A stretch of DNA of 64,000 nucleotides from Bacillota bacterium (GCA_023436395.1 JAEZJJ010000038.1:72564-136563), one strand, 5' to 3'. Positions 53,979 through 63,998 are shown, counted from the stretch's first letter. The notes: generated by a model not told the origin, from the sequence alone. Numbers and translations: made by a program.

Positions 53979-54524
53979 TTATTCACCAAAGTATCTGTTT
54001 AATAAACCTTCGAATGCTTTACCATGTCTTGCTTCGTCTTTAGCCATTTCATGTACTGTATCATGGATAGCATCTAAGCCTAATTGTTTAGCAAGTGTTG
54101 CTAATTCTTTTTTCCCTGCTGTTGCACCATTTTCAGCTGCTACACGCATTTCTAAGTTTTTCTTTGTTGAATCTGTAAGCACTTCACCTAATAATTCAGC
54201 GAATTTTGAAGCATGTTCTGCTTCTTCGTAAGCTGCTTTTTCCCAATAAAGTCCGATCTCTGGGTATCCTTCTCTATGTGCAACTCTAGCCATTGCTAAG
54301 TACATACCAACTTCTGCACATTCACCTTCAAAGTTTGCTTTTAATCCTTCAATAATTCTTTCATCTACACCTTTAGCAACACCTAATACGTGCTCATCAG
54401 CCCAAACAAGACCTTGACCTTGTTCTTTGAATTTATCAGCACCTACTTTACAGATTGGACAGACTTCTGGAGCTGATTCACCTTCATGAATATAACCACA
54501 TACTGTACATACATATTTTTTCAT
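53979..54524 (-). CDS. Reverse rubrerythrin
   Basis: 181 residues. The rubredoxin-like domain comes first (YVCTVCGYIHEGESAPEVCPICKVG, two CxxC pairs), followed by the four-helix diiron domain with glutamates in EGECAEVGMYLAMARVAHREG and EEAEHASKFAE and late DEARHGKAFEGLL. This order is the reverse of classical rubrerythrin and is known in clostridia, where the protein reduces hydrogen peroxide. GGGAGG site before the ATG. A PerR-like box overlaps the transcription start. Confidence 0.93.
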   Translation of the reverse strand: MKKYVCTVCGYIHEGESAPEVCPICKVGADKFKEQGQGLVWADEHVLGVAKGVDERIIEGLKANFEGECAEVGMYLAMARVAHREGYPEIGLYWEKAAYEEAEHASKFAELLGEVLTDSTKKNLEMRVAAENGATAGKKELATLAKQLGLDAIHDTVHEMAKDEARHGKAFEGLLNRYFGE

Positions 54525-54576
54525 TTTTAATTCCTCCCGTTATTTGAAAATTAGATTAATTATTTTTACTTTTAAG

Positions 54577-54591
54577 TAATAATAATTATCC
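54577..54591 (-). promoter_or_regulatory. PerR-like box of the rubrerythrin gene
   Basis: Minus-strand GGATAATTATTATTA fits the Per box TTATAATNATTATAA at 11 of 14 fixed positions and lies just past the expected start of transcription, a repressing position. Confidence 0.6.
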
Positions 54592-54604
54592 TTTGGATAT
54601 ATTC

Positions 54605-54632
54605 ATCATATCACATCTCAAAAATTTGTCAA
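54605..54632 (-). promoter_or_regulatory. Sigma-A promoter of the rubrerythrin gene
   Basis: Minus-strand TTGACA (54627-54632), 16-base spacer and TATGAT (54605-54610); start near 54598. Confidence 0.8.
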
Positions 54633-54732
54633 TGCATTTTTATTTTTTCTAAAAGTATTTTTTTCTATTTATTGCACACCCTATGAAATGATAATTGAAA
54701 TGACGTCAATGTTATTATTTTGGGAGGTCTTT

Positions 54733-56232
54733 ATGACAACACAAAACACAAAAAAATTAACACTTACATCCTTGGTTCTTATGATTTTTACTTCGGTCTA
54801 TGGTTTTGCCAATATGCCCAGAGCATTTTACCTTATGGGGTATGGTGCAATCCCTTGGTATATCTTAGGTGCCCTTGCCTTTTTTTTACCTTACGCTTTT
54901 ATGATGGCCGAATATGGTGCTGCATTTAAACAAGAGAAAGGAGGCATCTATTCTTGGATGAGTGCCTCTGTTGGTCCTAAATATGCCTTTATTGGTACTT
55001 TTATGTGGTATGCCTCTTATCTCATTTGGCAAGTTAATGTTGCTTCTAGTATCTGGATTCCTTTATCTAATGCCTTTTTCGGTGAAGACCGTACAGGCTT
55101 ACTTACTTTTGGTTTCTTTAATAGTACACAAGTAATTGGTCTATTAGGAGTTATTTTAATTATTATTATCACCTATGTATCTTCAAAGGGCATTAGTTGG
55201 ATTAAACAAGTAGCTTCTATTGGAGGAACTGCTATTATGTTTTTAAATCTCCTTTTAATCCTAGGAGGTTTTATTGTACTCGCCTTAAATGGTGGTCAAT
55301 TTGCCGAACCCATCCAAACAGCTACACGTAAATTCTATCAGTCCCCTAATCCTAATTATCAAACGTTACCTTCTATCTTCTCATTCTTAACTTACGCCAT
55401 CTTTGCTTATGGCGGTATTGAGGCTGTTGGTGGCTTAGTTGACCAAACACATCGCGCAGAAAAAACATTTCCTAAAGGTGTAGCAATTGCTGCTATTGTT
55501 ATTTCTATTGGTTACTCTGTAGGTATCTTCTGCAATGGTATTTTTATTAATTGGAATCTCATTCTCTCTGCTCCAGGTGTTAATACTGCTAATGTAACCT
55601 ACATCATTATGCAGAATTTAGGTTATTCTTTAGCAACAGCTTTTGGCGCAAATCCTTCTCTTGCCTTAAATATTGGAAGCCTTATAGCTCGTCTTGCAGG
55701 ACTAGCTATGTTTTTAGCCCTAATGGGTGCTTTCTTCACACTCATCTATTCTCCACTCAAACAGATTATTGAAGGAACTCCCCCAAAATTATGGCCTGGT
55801 AAATTAGGTGTTATTAAAAACGGCATGCCTATTAATGCCATGTATGTCCAAGGTATGATTGTCTGCATTCTCATTCTCTTTGTATCTTTTGGAGGTGATA
55901 ATGCTTCTGCATTCTTCAATACCCTTATTAATATGACAAATGTTGCTATGACTATTCCTTATATGTTCTTAGCTATTGCCTTTCCTTTTTTCAAAAGGAA
56001 AACTCATATCCATAAACCTTTTCAAATCTACAAAAGTTATGGCATTGCTTTAATAGCCACTATCATTGTAACTTGTTCTGTAGGTTTTGCTAATATCTTT
56101 GCGATTATCGAGCCTGCATTAACTAAAAATAACCTTATGGATACGCTTTTTGCTGTCATAGGTCCTGTTATTTTTTCATTAATTGCCTATATATTATATA
56201 CGCGTTACGAAAAAAATTATGTTTCAAAATAA
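54733..56232 (+). CDS. yjeM: YjeM-type APC-family amino acid transporter
   Basis: 499 residues with about twelve membrane segments. The opening LMIFTSVYGFANMPRAFYLMGYGAIPWYI, the EKGGIYSWMSASVGPKYAFIGTFMW block, FAYGGIEAVGGLVDQT and FFTLIYSPLKQIIEGTP follow Escherichia coli YjeM closely as I recall it; that family is related to glutamate/GABA exchangers. The substrate is unproven. I use the ATG at 54733 five bases after GGGAGG; the frame is open to 54688. It has no decarboxylase next to it. Confidence 0.85.
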   Translation: MTTQNTKKLTLTSLVLMIFTSVYGFANMPRAFYLMGYGAIPWYILGALAFFLPYAFMMAEYGAAFKQEKGGIYSWMSASVGPKYAFIGTFMWYASYLIWQVNVASSIWIPLSNAFFGEDRTGLLTFGFFNSTQVIGLLGVILIIIITYVSSKGISWIKQVASIGGTAIMFLNLLLILGGFIVLALNGGQFAEPIQTATRKFYQSPNPNYQTLPSIFSFLTYAIFAYGGIEAVGGLVDQTHRAEKTFPKGVAIAAIVISIGYSVGIFCNGIFINWNLILSAPGVNTANVTYIIMQNLGYSLATAFGANPSLALNIGSLIARLAGLAMFLALMGAFFTLIYSPLKQIIEGTPPKLWPGKLGVIKNGMPINAMYVQGMIVCILILFVSFGGDNASAFFNTLINMTNVAMTIPYMFLAIAFPFFKRKTHIHKPFQIYKSYGIALIATIIVTCSVGFANIFAIIEPALTKNNLMDTLFAVIGPVIFSLIAYILYTRYEKNYVSK

Positions 56233-56243
56233 ATTTTAAAACT

Positions 56244-56290
56244 CAAACAATAGAAGATTACTCCATTCGAGCAACCTTCTATTGTTTTAT
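56244..56290. terminator. Bidirectional terminator
   Basis: Stem AACAATAGAAG / CTTCTATTGTT with a 19-base loop, between yjeM (+) and the small membrane gene (-), which it overlaps by four bases. Confidence 0.85.
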
Positions 56291-56493
56291 CTAAGTGCTC
56301 TATCTATATTTTCTTCATTTAGTTCATATATTGTAATTTGTGTATTATTAGATCTATATTGCACATATAGATATAACCCTCGTGTAAGTATGGTATAAAT
56401 AATGAGTAAACTCGCTGTCACTAAAAGGATTTTTTTAACCATGTCAATTTTATTATTTTGAACGGATTCATGGGTTAACTCCCTATGCTTCAC
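56287..56493 (-). CDS. Small single-pass membrane protein, unknown function
   Basis: 68 residues with a charged N-terminus, one membrane segment (about 20-38, ILLVTASLLIIYTILTRGLYLYV) and a short polar tail. The start is a GTG at 56493, seven bases after AGGGGG. It follows proA by 47 bases on the same strand and ends at a terminator, so it is probably the last gene of that unit. Layout recalls small divisome or regulatory peptides but I do not recognise it. Confidence 0.6.
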   Translation of the reverse strand: MKHRELTHESVQNNKIDMVKKILLVTASLLIIYTILTRGLYLYVQYRSNNTQITIYELNEENIDRALR

Positions 56494-56540
56494 AGCCTTT
56501 CCCCCTTAACTCTTCACTTTCTATCTATTCTCCAACACAG

Positions 56541-57821
56541 TTATATCAAACGATTATGAGTAAATTGTTTCTTTCGTGCCACATAATCTTCAACAATCTG
56601 CCCCTGTCCACATAATCTATATTTATAAATGAGTAATCCCTCTAAACCTACTGGTCCCCTTGCATGTAGTTTGGAGGTACTAATACCTACCTCTGCCCCA
56701 AAACCATATCTAAACCCATCACTAAAACGGGTTGATGCATTATGAAATACATTACCTGAATCAACTAATGTCATAAACTTTTCTGCCATCTCCTGATTAC
56801 TTGTCACAATACAATCTGTATGTCCCGATCCATAGGTATTAATATGATTTATTGCTTCTTCTATGTCATCCACAATTTTAATTGAAAGGATGTAATCTAA
56901 ATATTCTGTGCGCCAATCTTCTTCTGTTGCTTTTTCTACACTAATCATTGCTTGTGTACGCTCACACCCTTTAAGCATTACCCCTTTTGCTTCTAGGCTC
57001 TTTTTAATTACCGGCAAGAATGTCTTTGCAATATCTTTGTGTACTAATAAAGTCTCCAATGCATTACATACTGCTACAGATTGTGTTTTTGAATCATTAA
57101 CTACCTCTATAGCCAAAGCTAAATCAGCTAATGCATCAACATATACATGACAAATACCATCTGCATGTCCCATTACAGGAATATTGGTGTGTTTCATAAT
57201 ATAACTCACAAAGGCATTAGATCCCCTAGGAATCAGTAAATCTATATATTCTTCCATTTCTAATATAGCATTAACATCTTCTCTACTTTCTAAAAGTACA
57301 ATCCATCCTTCCGGTATACCTACCTTAGTACTTGCCTCTCTAATAATTTCAAAAAGAATGCGATTTGTTTCTTTTGCTTCTGAGCCACCTTTAAGTAAAA
57401 CAGCATTTCCACTCTTTAAACCTAATGTAGAAATTTGGACTAATGCATCAGGTCTTGATTCAAATATAACACCTATAACACCTATTGGGCAGGCTATTCT
57501 AGTAAGAATAAGACCTTCATCTAATTCCGTTTGCATTTGTACCTTTCCTACAGGTTCTTCAAGCTCTATAAGGCTTTTAATCCCTTCTGCTACATCCTGC
57601 AATTTTTCTTCAGCAAACTTTAAACGCTTCATAAGTGGTGCTTCTAACCCTTGTTTTTTACTGTTTTCTAAGTCTATTACATTGGCTGCCTTAATACGTT
57701 CTGTATTAGCTAAAAGAGCTTCACAAATAGCCATTAAGGCTTTGTTTTTTGTGCTCCCATCTATTGCTGCCAATTGAATTGCCGCCTTTCTCGCCTTTGC
57801 AGCTGCTTGAATTAATTCCAT
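56541..57821 (-). CDS. proA: Gamma-glutamyl phosphate reductase
   Basis: 426 residues, aldehyde-dehydrogenase fold. Second step of proline synthesis from glutamate. Visible: GVIGVIFESRPDALVQI, NAVLLKGGSEAKETN, the catalytic cysteine in SKTQSVAVCNALETLLV and the late FHNASTRFSDGFRYGFGAEVGIST. AAGGAGG site before the ATG. Its usual partner proB is not in the window. The 217 bases upstream are AT-rich without a clear leader. Confidence 0.96.
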   Translation of the reverse strand: MELIQAAAKARKAAIQLAAIDGSTKNKALMAICEALLANTERIKAANVIDLENSKKQGLEAPLMKRLKFAEEKLQDVAEGIKSLIELEEPVGKVQMQTELDEGLILTRIACPIGVIGVIFESRPDALVQISTLGLKSGNAVLLKGGSEAKETNRILFEIIREASTKVGIPEGWIVLLESREDVNAILEMEEYIDLLIPRGSNAFVSYIMKHTNIPVMGHADGICHVYVDALADLALAIEVVNDSKTQSVAVCNALETLLVHKDIAKTFLPVIKKSLEAKGVMLKGCERTQAMISVEKATEEDWRTEYLDYILSIKIVDDIEEAINHINTYGSGHTDCIVTSNQEMAEKFMTLVDSGNVFHNASTRFSDGFRYGFGAEVGISTSKLHARGPVGLEGLLIYKYRLCGQGQIVEDYVARKKQFTHNRLI

Positions 57822-58038
57822 ATATTCCTCCTTAAGCTTATAGCTATATCCATAAATTAAATATTACATAGATTTAAAAACCCCAATAGTTTGATTTACA
57901 TCTATTTAATATAGATATTTTAATGATTATTTTACCCTAATATTATCTGTTTTAAATAGAGATGTCAATTAAGTTTTTACATAATTCAAATATTTTTCTA
58001 CATATTTAACCATAGTTCTACTTTTACTGTCATTTTTT

Positions 58039-59997
58039 TCAATTATATAATCGTATCATTTCTAAAAATTGTTCTTCAGTTAAAATAGGAATTTCTAACT
58101 CTTTTGCTTTTTTATTTTTACTTGAAGCAGATTCACTATCATTATTAATTAAATAATCTGTATTTTTACTAACTGAACTTGTTACCTTGCCTCCTAATTC
58201 TTCTATTTTAGCTTGTAGCTCTTTTCTATTTTTAAAGTGGTTAACATCTCCTGTTACCACAAATGTTTTATTTAGAATAGGTGACTCCCTATTTTGAGAA
58301 ATTTTTTCTACTTTAAATTTTACTTCTTTTATTAGCCCTTCTATCATTGTTTTATTTTCTTCTAAAGCGAAATATTCTTCAAATTCTCTGGCAATAACTG
58401 GACCTACACCCTCAATAACAATTAAATCTTCATAAGTAGCTTTCATCACTTCTTGTATTTCGTTATTAAAATGCTTACATATTAATTTAGCAGTTCCTAA
58501 ACCCACCTGGGCTATACCTAAAGCATAAACAAAATTAGCCAATGCAACTTCTCTTGACTTATTAATAGATTTCATTAACTTATCAAAGGACTTTTGACCT
58601 AATCCCTCCATCTGTATAATCTCTTCCTTGTATTGTTCTAACTGGTAGAGCGAAGTAAAATCCTTTAAATAATCTTTTTCTAAAAACTTTTCAATAGTTG
58701 CCTCGGATAGCCCTTCAATATTCATTGCATCCCTTGTAGTAAAGTGTACAAAAGCTCTTAAACGTTGCGCCTTACAATTTGCATTTGGACAAATAAGTGT
58801 TTTTGTCTCTTTTTCTTGTTTCACAAGTGTATGTGCCCCACACACTGGACAAAGTTCTGGAATCTTTATAGTATTACTTTTCGTAAGATTTTCTGCAATC
58901 TGAGGAATAATCATATTTGCCTTATAAACTTTAATCTCATCCCCAATTCCTAGCTTTAAATCTTCTATAATACTTAAATTATGCACACTCGCTCTTTCTA
59001 CTGTTGTTCCCTCAATCTCTACTGGTTCAAATATAGCTACAGGATTAATAAGGCCAGTTCTTGAAGTATTCCATTCCATCTCTATAAGCTTTGTAAGGGC
59101 AATCTCATCTTGCCATTTAAAAGCAATAGAATCTTTTGGAAACTTTGCTGTTTCGCCTAAAGACTGAGCGTATTCACGATTATTATAAGTAAGCACTAAT
59201 CCATCTGAGGCAAACGGTTGTGATTTAATAACTTCTGCGAAATAGGCTACTGTTGCTTCTATATTATCTGCCACTACCTTTTTATATTCTACGACTTTAA
59301 AACCTTTTGTCTCTAGCCATTCCAATTGCTCAGATTTCGTAGCTACATTTGGTCCCCCTTCTACTACTGTAAAAGCATAAAGTCTTACATTTCTACTTGC
59401 TGTCACTTTAGGATTAAGTTGTCTTACACTTCCACTACATAAATTTCTTGGATTTTTATACTTCTCTTCTTTTTCACCTAAGTTTTCATTGATTTTTTCA
59501 AAGTCACTATAAGTAATGATTGCTTCTCCTCTTAAAATAAGGTGCTCTTTATAATCAATGGTAAGCGGCAATTCTTTAAAAGTTTTTGCATTATTAGTAA
59601 TTTCTTCTCCAACTTGACCGTTTCCTCGTGTTACCGCACTTACAAGTTGTCCATTCTCATAGGTACATACAATAGTAAGTCCATCTAGTTTCCAAGACAA
59701 CAATCCTTCTTGATTACCTAAAAAAGCTTTAAGTTTACTTACTTCTTTTGTTTTATCTAGAGAAAGCATTCTTTTAGGATGTGTCACTTTTGGGAGGCTG
59801 CTGGCTATTTCATAACCTACCTTCTGAGTCACACTGCCTGCTAAAATAGTACCTGTTTCTTCCTCTAACTGTTTAAGTTCATCATAGAGTTTATCATATT
59901 CATAATTTGTCATGATTTCTCTATCTTCTTGTTCATAAACATAGGCTGCTTTTCTCAGTACCTCTACTAATTCTTTCATACGCTCAATAGCCTTCAT
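58039..59997 (-). CDS. ligA: NAD-dependent DNA ligase
   Basis: 652 residues. The adenylation lysine is in WKLDGLTIV, followed by VTRGNGQVGEE. The OB fold, the zinc finger (CPVCG and CPNANCKAQ), helix-hairpin-helix repeats (MEGLGQKSFDKLM, IEGVGPVIAREF) and a C-terminal BRCT domain (LNKTFVVTGDVNHFKNRKEL) are all present. The C-terminal end is complete. It follows pcrA at 178 bases, the order known from Bacillus. Confidence 0.97.
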   Translation of the reverse strand: MKAIERMKELVEVLRKAAYVYEQEDREIMTNYEYDKLYDELKQLEEETGTILAGSVTQKVGYEIASSLPKVTHPKRMLSLDKTKEVSKLKAFLGNQEGLLSWKLDGLTIVCTYENGQLVSAVTRGNGQVGEEITNNAKTFKELPLTIDYKEHLILRGEAIITYSDFEKINENLGEKEEKYKNPRNLCSGSVRQLNPKVTASRNVRLYAFTVVEGGPNVATKSEQLEWLETKGFKVVEYKKVVADNIEATVAYFAEVIKSQPFASDGLVLTYNNREYAQSLGETAKFPKDSIAFKWQDEIALTKLIEMEWNTSRTGLINPVAIFEPVEIEGTTVERASVHNLSIIEDLKLGIGDEIKVYKANMIIPQIAENLTKSNTIKIPELCPVCGAHTLVKQEKETKTLICPNANCKAQRLRAFVHFTTRDAMNIEGLSEATIEKFLEKDYLKDFTSLYQLEQYKEEIIQMEGLGQKSFDKLMKSINKSREVALANFVYALGIAQVGLGTAKLICKHFNNEIQEVMKATYEDLIVIEGVGPVIAREFEEYFALEENKTMIEGLIKEVKFKVEKISQNRESPILNKTFVVTGDVNHFKNRKELQAKIEELGGKVTSSVSKNTDYLINNDSESASSKNKKAKELEIPILTEEQFLEMIRLYN

Positions 59998-60101
59998 GAT
60001 TTCACCTCTTCTTATAAATTTCTATATCTTTTCTATTAAGATATGTATTACATTCCATTTTTATTAATTTTACGCATATAATAAGGTAGGATTAGAGATA
60101 G

Positions 60102-60137
60102 AATAGCTCCAAAAGTTGAATGACCTTTTGGAGCTAA
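60102..60137 (-). terminator. Possible terminator after pcrA
   Basis: Stem TAGCTCCAAAAG / CTTTTGGAGCTA with an eight-base loop; the tail on the minus strand (TTCTATC) is weak, so read-through into ligA is likely. Confidence 0.5.
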
Positions 60138-60174
60138 ATAAATTTGTTTAAGAATAGAGTCTCTATTGTTGTAT

Positions 60175-62481
60175 CTAAAACTTCTTTAATTTTGCAAAAC
60201 GTGTACTGAGCTGCTTGGTATCTCCATTATCAAATGCAACGGTAACAAAGATATCTCCATTCACTTGATCTACAGATTCAATAATCCCTTTGCCAAATTT
60301 CATATGACTTACCTTATCGCCTTTTATAAAATCACCTACTGGTGCAGGAATATTATCTATCTTTTTACTTACTCCTCCCAGTACTCCTACCTTTTTAAAA
60401 CTTGGTAGACCTGGTTTTTCTGGCACTCTTGTCACAAAGGTACGTTTTTCTATTTCTCTTTGTGATGAGGATTCAAAACTTTTCTTCTCTGGCACAATAT
60501 GACTTGTAAACCTAGGCGTTATATTTCTTTGCTCTTTCTCTCCATCTAATCTTGAAAGATTGGTTACTTCTCTTGGTAATTCTTTAATAAAGCGAGAGGG
60601 TGCGCTATATTGAGTACGCCCAAACATTGTTCTTTGATCTGCGTAAAGAATGAATAATTTTTCTCTCGCCCTTGTGATCCCTACATAGCAAAGACGCCTT
60701 TCTTCCTCTAGCTTATCCTCTCCCTCTGTTAAACTCATGTAACTTGGGAATAATCCTTCCTCTACTCCAGGCATAAATACAACTGGAAATTCCAGTCCCT
60801 TAGCACTATGGAGTGTCATTAGTACTACAGAATTACTTTCTTCATCGTAATTATCAATATCTGCCACTAAAGCTACTTCTTCTAGGAATTCACCTAAATC
60901 AGGGTTATCTGTATTTTCCATATAATGTATGGTTTTAGCTACAAGCTCATCAATATTGCTTAAACGATCTTCCGCTGTTTCTCCTTCTGTAATACGAATA
61001 TGATTTCTAAATTCAGTTTTTTCTATAATCGTTTCAAGTAAAAGTTTTACATCATTTTCCTGGGCCAGTTCCTGTAATTCATCAATAAGATTTGTAAAAC
61101 TTAATACCTTTTGACTAGGCCCATTACCTAAAATCCCCATTTCCTTACATAATCTTGCTGCTTCTAAGAAGTCCATTTGATGACGCTGGGCATATTCTTC
61201 AATACTATTGACACTAGCAGCACCAATTCCTCTTTTAGGTATATTAATAATACGTTTTAGCGCAATGTCATCTTTTTGATTACAAATGACCTTTAAATAA
61301 CTTACTAAGTCTTTAATTTCTTTACGTTCGTAGAAACGTGTACCACCTAATAAGCGATACGGAATAGCCCCAGTGATTAGTTTTTCCTCAAGTACACGTG
61401 ATTGTGCATTGGTGCGATATAAAATAGCAAAATCTTTATATTCACGTTCACCGTCTTCAATAGCATTGATAATGGTACTGGCAATAGTCTCTGCTTCATG
61501 ATATTCATTATTATTAGGAATAACAGAAATATTTTCTCCTGCTTCACTTTCTGTCCAAAGCGCCTTGGCTTTTCTTCCTTTATTATTTGCTACCACACTA
61601 TTGGCTGCATCTAATATATTTTTAGTGGAACGATAGTTTTGCTCTAATTTAATCACTTTCGCATTTGCAAAGTCTTTCTCAAATCCTAAGATATTACTAA
61701 TATCTGCACCACGCCAACCATAGATAGATTGGTCATCATCACCTACAACACATAAGTTCTTATGGCCTTGTGCTAACATTTCTACTAGCTTATACTGAGC
61801 CCCATTTGTATCTTGATATTCATCTACCAAAATATATTGAAACTTACTTTGATAATAATCTAATACATCTGGGCATTGTTTAAATAGAAGATAGGTATTA
61901 ACAAGTAAGTCATCAAAGTCCATAGCATTATTTTCTTTTAACTTACTTTGATATTTCTCATAGATTTTAGCAGTCATCTTTTCCCTATAATCTTCTCCAG
62001 CATTTATAAGGGCTAATTGAGGTGTTTCTAATTTATTCTTCTTACTACTAATGGCTCCCATCACGGTTCCAACTGGAAAGTTCTTTTCATTAATATCAAG
62101 TGCTTTTAAAGTATCCTTAATTAATGTTTTTTGATCACTTGTATCATAAATAGTAAAGAAACGAGAATAGCCTAAGCGTTCTCCATATCTTCTTAAAATA
62201 CGCACGCACATGGAGTGAAATGTACTTACCCACATCTCATTTACAGTCTCCTGGGAAATAAGTCCACCTATTCTTTCTTTCATTTCCTTAGCAGCCTTAT
62301 TTGTAAAAGTAATTGCTAAAATTGCCCAAGGTTTTACATTTTTATTTTCAACTAAATGAGCAATACGATGTGTGAGTACTCTCGTTTTTCCTGATCCTGC
62401 TCCTGCTAAAATCAGCAGAGGACCTTCTGTGTACAATACTGCTTCCTTTTGTTTTTCATTAAGTCCTTTTGTAAAATCCAT
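60175..62481 (-). CDS. pcrA: ATP-dependent DNA helicase PcrA
   Basis: 768 residues, SF1A helicase. Motif Q region GLNEKQKEAVLYTEGPLLI, Walker A AGAGSGKT, TFTNKAAKEMKERI, Walker B LVDEYQDTN, DDDQSIYGWRGAD, QNYRST, TLHSAKGLEFPVVF and VGITRARE in order. The C-terminal tail ends in the RNA-polymerase-binding Tudor-like fold (GDKVSHMKFGKGIIESV). AAAGGAG site before the ATG. Confidence 0.97.
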   Translation of the reverse strand: MDFTKGLNEKQKEAVLYTEGPLLILAGAGSGKTRVLTHRIAHLVENKNVKPWAILAITFTNKAAKEMKERIGGLISQETVNEMWVSTFHSMCVRILRRYGERLGYSRFFTIYDTSDQKTLIKDTLKALDINEKNFPVGTVMGAISSKKNKLETPQLALINAGEDYREKMTAKIYEKYQSKLKENNAMDFDDLLVNTYLLFKQCPDVLDYYQSKFQYILVDEYQDTNGAQYKLVEMLAQGHKNLCVVGDDDQSIYGWRGADISNILGFEKDFANAKVIKLEQNYRSTKNILDAANSVVANNKGRKAKALWTESEAGENISVIPNNNEYHEAETIASTIINAIEDGEREYKDFAILYRTNAQSRVLEEKLITGAIPYRLLGGTRFYERKEIKDLVSYLKVICNQKDDIALKRIINIPKRGIGAASVNSIEEYAQRHQMDFLEAARLCKEMGILGNGPSQKVLSFTNLIDELQELAQENDVKLLLETIIEKTEFRNHIRITEGETAEDRLSNIDELVAKTIHYMENTDNPDLGEFLEEVALVADIDNYDEESNSVVLMTLHSAKGLEFPVVFMPGVEEGLFPSYMSLTEGEDKLEEERRLCYVGITRAREKLFILYADQRTMFGRTQYSAPSRFIKELPREVTNLSRLDGEKEQRNITPRFTSHIVPEKKSFESSSQREIEKRTFVTRVPEKPGLPSFKKVGVLGGVSKKIDNIPAPVGDFIKGDKVSHMKFGKGIIESVDQVNGDIFVTVAFDNGDTKQLSTRFAKLKKF

Positions 62482-62511
62482 CTTTTTTCTCCTTTAAGTT
62501 TAAACTCAGGG

Positions 62512-62548
62512 AAAAATAAAACAGCTTTCTAAGCTGTCTTATTTATTT
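62512..62548 (-). terminator. Terminator after the yerC-type gene
   Basis: Stem AATAAAACAGCTT with near-complement AAGCTGTCTTATT and a three-base loop, T-run on the minus strand. Confidence 0.85.
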
Positions 62549-62562
62549 CAGTATTAAGCCAA

Positions 62563-62856
62563 CTATTTATTGCGGCTTACTCTATCTAATATTAATTTAT
62601 ATCCATCTGACCCATAACTTAGACATCTGTTCACTCTACTAATAGTAGCTGTAGAAGCATGGGTTACTTGTTGTATATCTTGATAAGTCTTTTTTTGTTC
62701 TAACATTTTAGCCACTTCTAGGCGTTGTGCAAGAGATTTTATCTCATTTACTGTACATATGTCTTCAAAAAAAGCATAGCATTCTTCCACACTTTCAAGT
62801 GTCAAAATGGCTTCAAATAATTGGTCGGTTAACTCATCCTTAATCTTTGAATTCAT
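62563..62856 (-). CDS. yerC: TrpR-like YerC/YecD repressor
   Basis: 97 residues, all helical. DNA-binding part reads SLAQRLEVAKMLEQKKTYQDIQQVTHASTATISRVNRCL, the Trp-repressor-like fold of the YerC family. The family lacks clear tryptophan-binding residues and its target is not established here. The yerC-pcrA-ligA neighbourhood also exists in Bacillus. Confidence 0.88.
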   Translation of the reverse strand: MNSKIKDELTDQLFEAILTLESVEECYAFFEDICTVNEIKSLAQRLEVAKMLEQKKTYQDIQQVTHASTATISRVNRCLSYGSDGYKLILDRVSRNK

Positions 62857-62916
62857 TATTCCCTTATCGCCCTTTCGCCTTAATGTTTACTTTATCATTG
62901 TACAGTAATAAATTGT

Positions 62917-63639
62917 TTATTTCAATCTCTTTTGGGAAATAAAGCTTATAAGTGCATCTGGATTTGTATTTAATACTAAATGTTCTGGGAAATCTAATTC
63001 TTTAAGTAATGCAACTGATTCTTCAAAACCACCTATTACACTCATATAATGGGCATCTGACCCTAATACGATTGGCATTTCGTAAGCTTTGCAATAATTA
63101 AGAAGTGATATTAGACTTTCTCTTACTCCTGGTCTAAAACTTGTAGGTTTTAAAGATGCATTATTAACTTCTAAAAGTGTCCCTGTTTCTTTTGCCATTT
63201 TTACAATACGTTCAAAATCTAAAGGATATCTACTATCGCCAGGATGTCCAATAATAGAAACATAGGGATTCTGCATAACCCTTTCAATCCCTTTGGTTAC
63301 TGTTTCTTTATCCGCAAAATCAATGCATGGTGGATGTAAACTGGCAATAACAAGATCTAAGTCACTTAATAATCCATTATCTACATCTAAATGTCCTTCA
63401 TAATCTATAATATTCGTTTCTGCTCCTTTTAAAAGCCTTATTCCATATACTTCTTGTGGCATACTTTTTAAATTTGCGAAGTGAAAATCATGTGCCCCAC
63501 CCGGCATCCCTGCTGTATGATCTGTGGTTGCCATGAGCATCAGACCTTTTTCACTTGCTGCTCTAATATTTTCTGTAATTGTACTATAAGCATGTCCACT
63601 TGCTATAGTATGGGTATGAATATCTGCTAAAATTTTCAT
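62917..63639 (-). CDS. PHP-domain phosphoesterase, YcdX type
   Basis: 240 residues. Metal-binding motifs ADIHTHTIASGHAYST, TTDHTAGMPGGAHDFHF, KGAETNIIDYEG, ASLHPPC, IGHPGDSRYP and GSDAHYMSV are all in place, as in YcdX. The natural substrate is unclear. In many clostridia a PHP gene sits near murB-rapZ; here it lies about 60 kb away. AAGGAA site before the ATG. Confidence 0.9.
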   Translation of the reverse strand: MKILADIHTHTIASGHAYSTITENIRAASEKGLMLMATTDHTAGMPGGAHDFHFANLKSMPQEVYGIRLLKGAETNIIDYEGHLDVDNGLLSDLDLVIASLHPPCIDFADKETVTKGIERVMQNPYVSIIGHPGDSRYPLDFERIVKMAKETGTLLEVNNASLKPTSFRPGVRESLISLLNYCKAYEMPIVLGSDAHYMSVIGGFEESVALLKELDFPEHLVLNTNPDALISFISQKRLK

Positions 63640-63773
63640 TTCCTTGCCCCTTTACTTAAAGTATAGTTTATTATAACACATTTTTTTACATAAAAATTGT
63701 ATTTCGTCATATTGGATCGTGTCAATTTACTGTAGGAAAATTAAACTTAGATTTTTCCTAAGGTATATTTCTT

Positions 63774-63998
63774 TTATGCTTCAATCGTTTTATAGTATTT
63801 CAGATTTTTTACTGCAGTATAAACTGCATTCTTTTTACCTTGGCTAAACACAAAAATATTATTTAATTCTTCTACATACTGATTCTTCATCTTATTTGTT
63901 CCCCTTTTAATAATTGACTTTGCTATAGCCACCTTCTTTTTTTCTTGTTCCTGCTCTTTAAATAACTCTAGTACATCACCTTTATTAGCTTTATACAC
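63774..63998 (-). CDS. Lysine-rich ORF at the window edge, unknown
   Basis: At least 74 residues with high Lys and Glu content: GDVLELFKEQEQEKKKVAIAKSIIKRG, then KNQYVEELNNIFVFSQGKKNAVYTAVK. The first codon in the window is a GTG at 63998, but the frame may extend past the edge, so this could be the end of a longer gene. No family recognised. A weak stem CTTAG/CTAAG lies just past the stop. Confidence 0.4.
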   Translation of the reverse strand: MYKANKGDVLELFKEQEQEKKKVAIAKSIIKRGTNKMKNQYVEELNNIFVFSQGKKNAVYTAVKNLKYYKTIEA

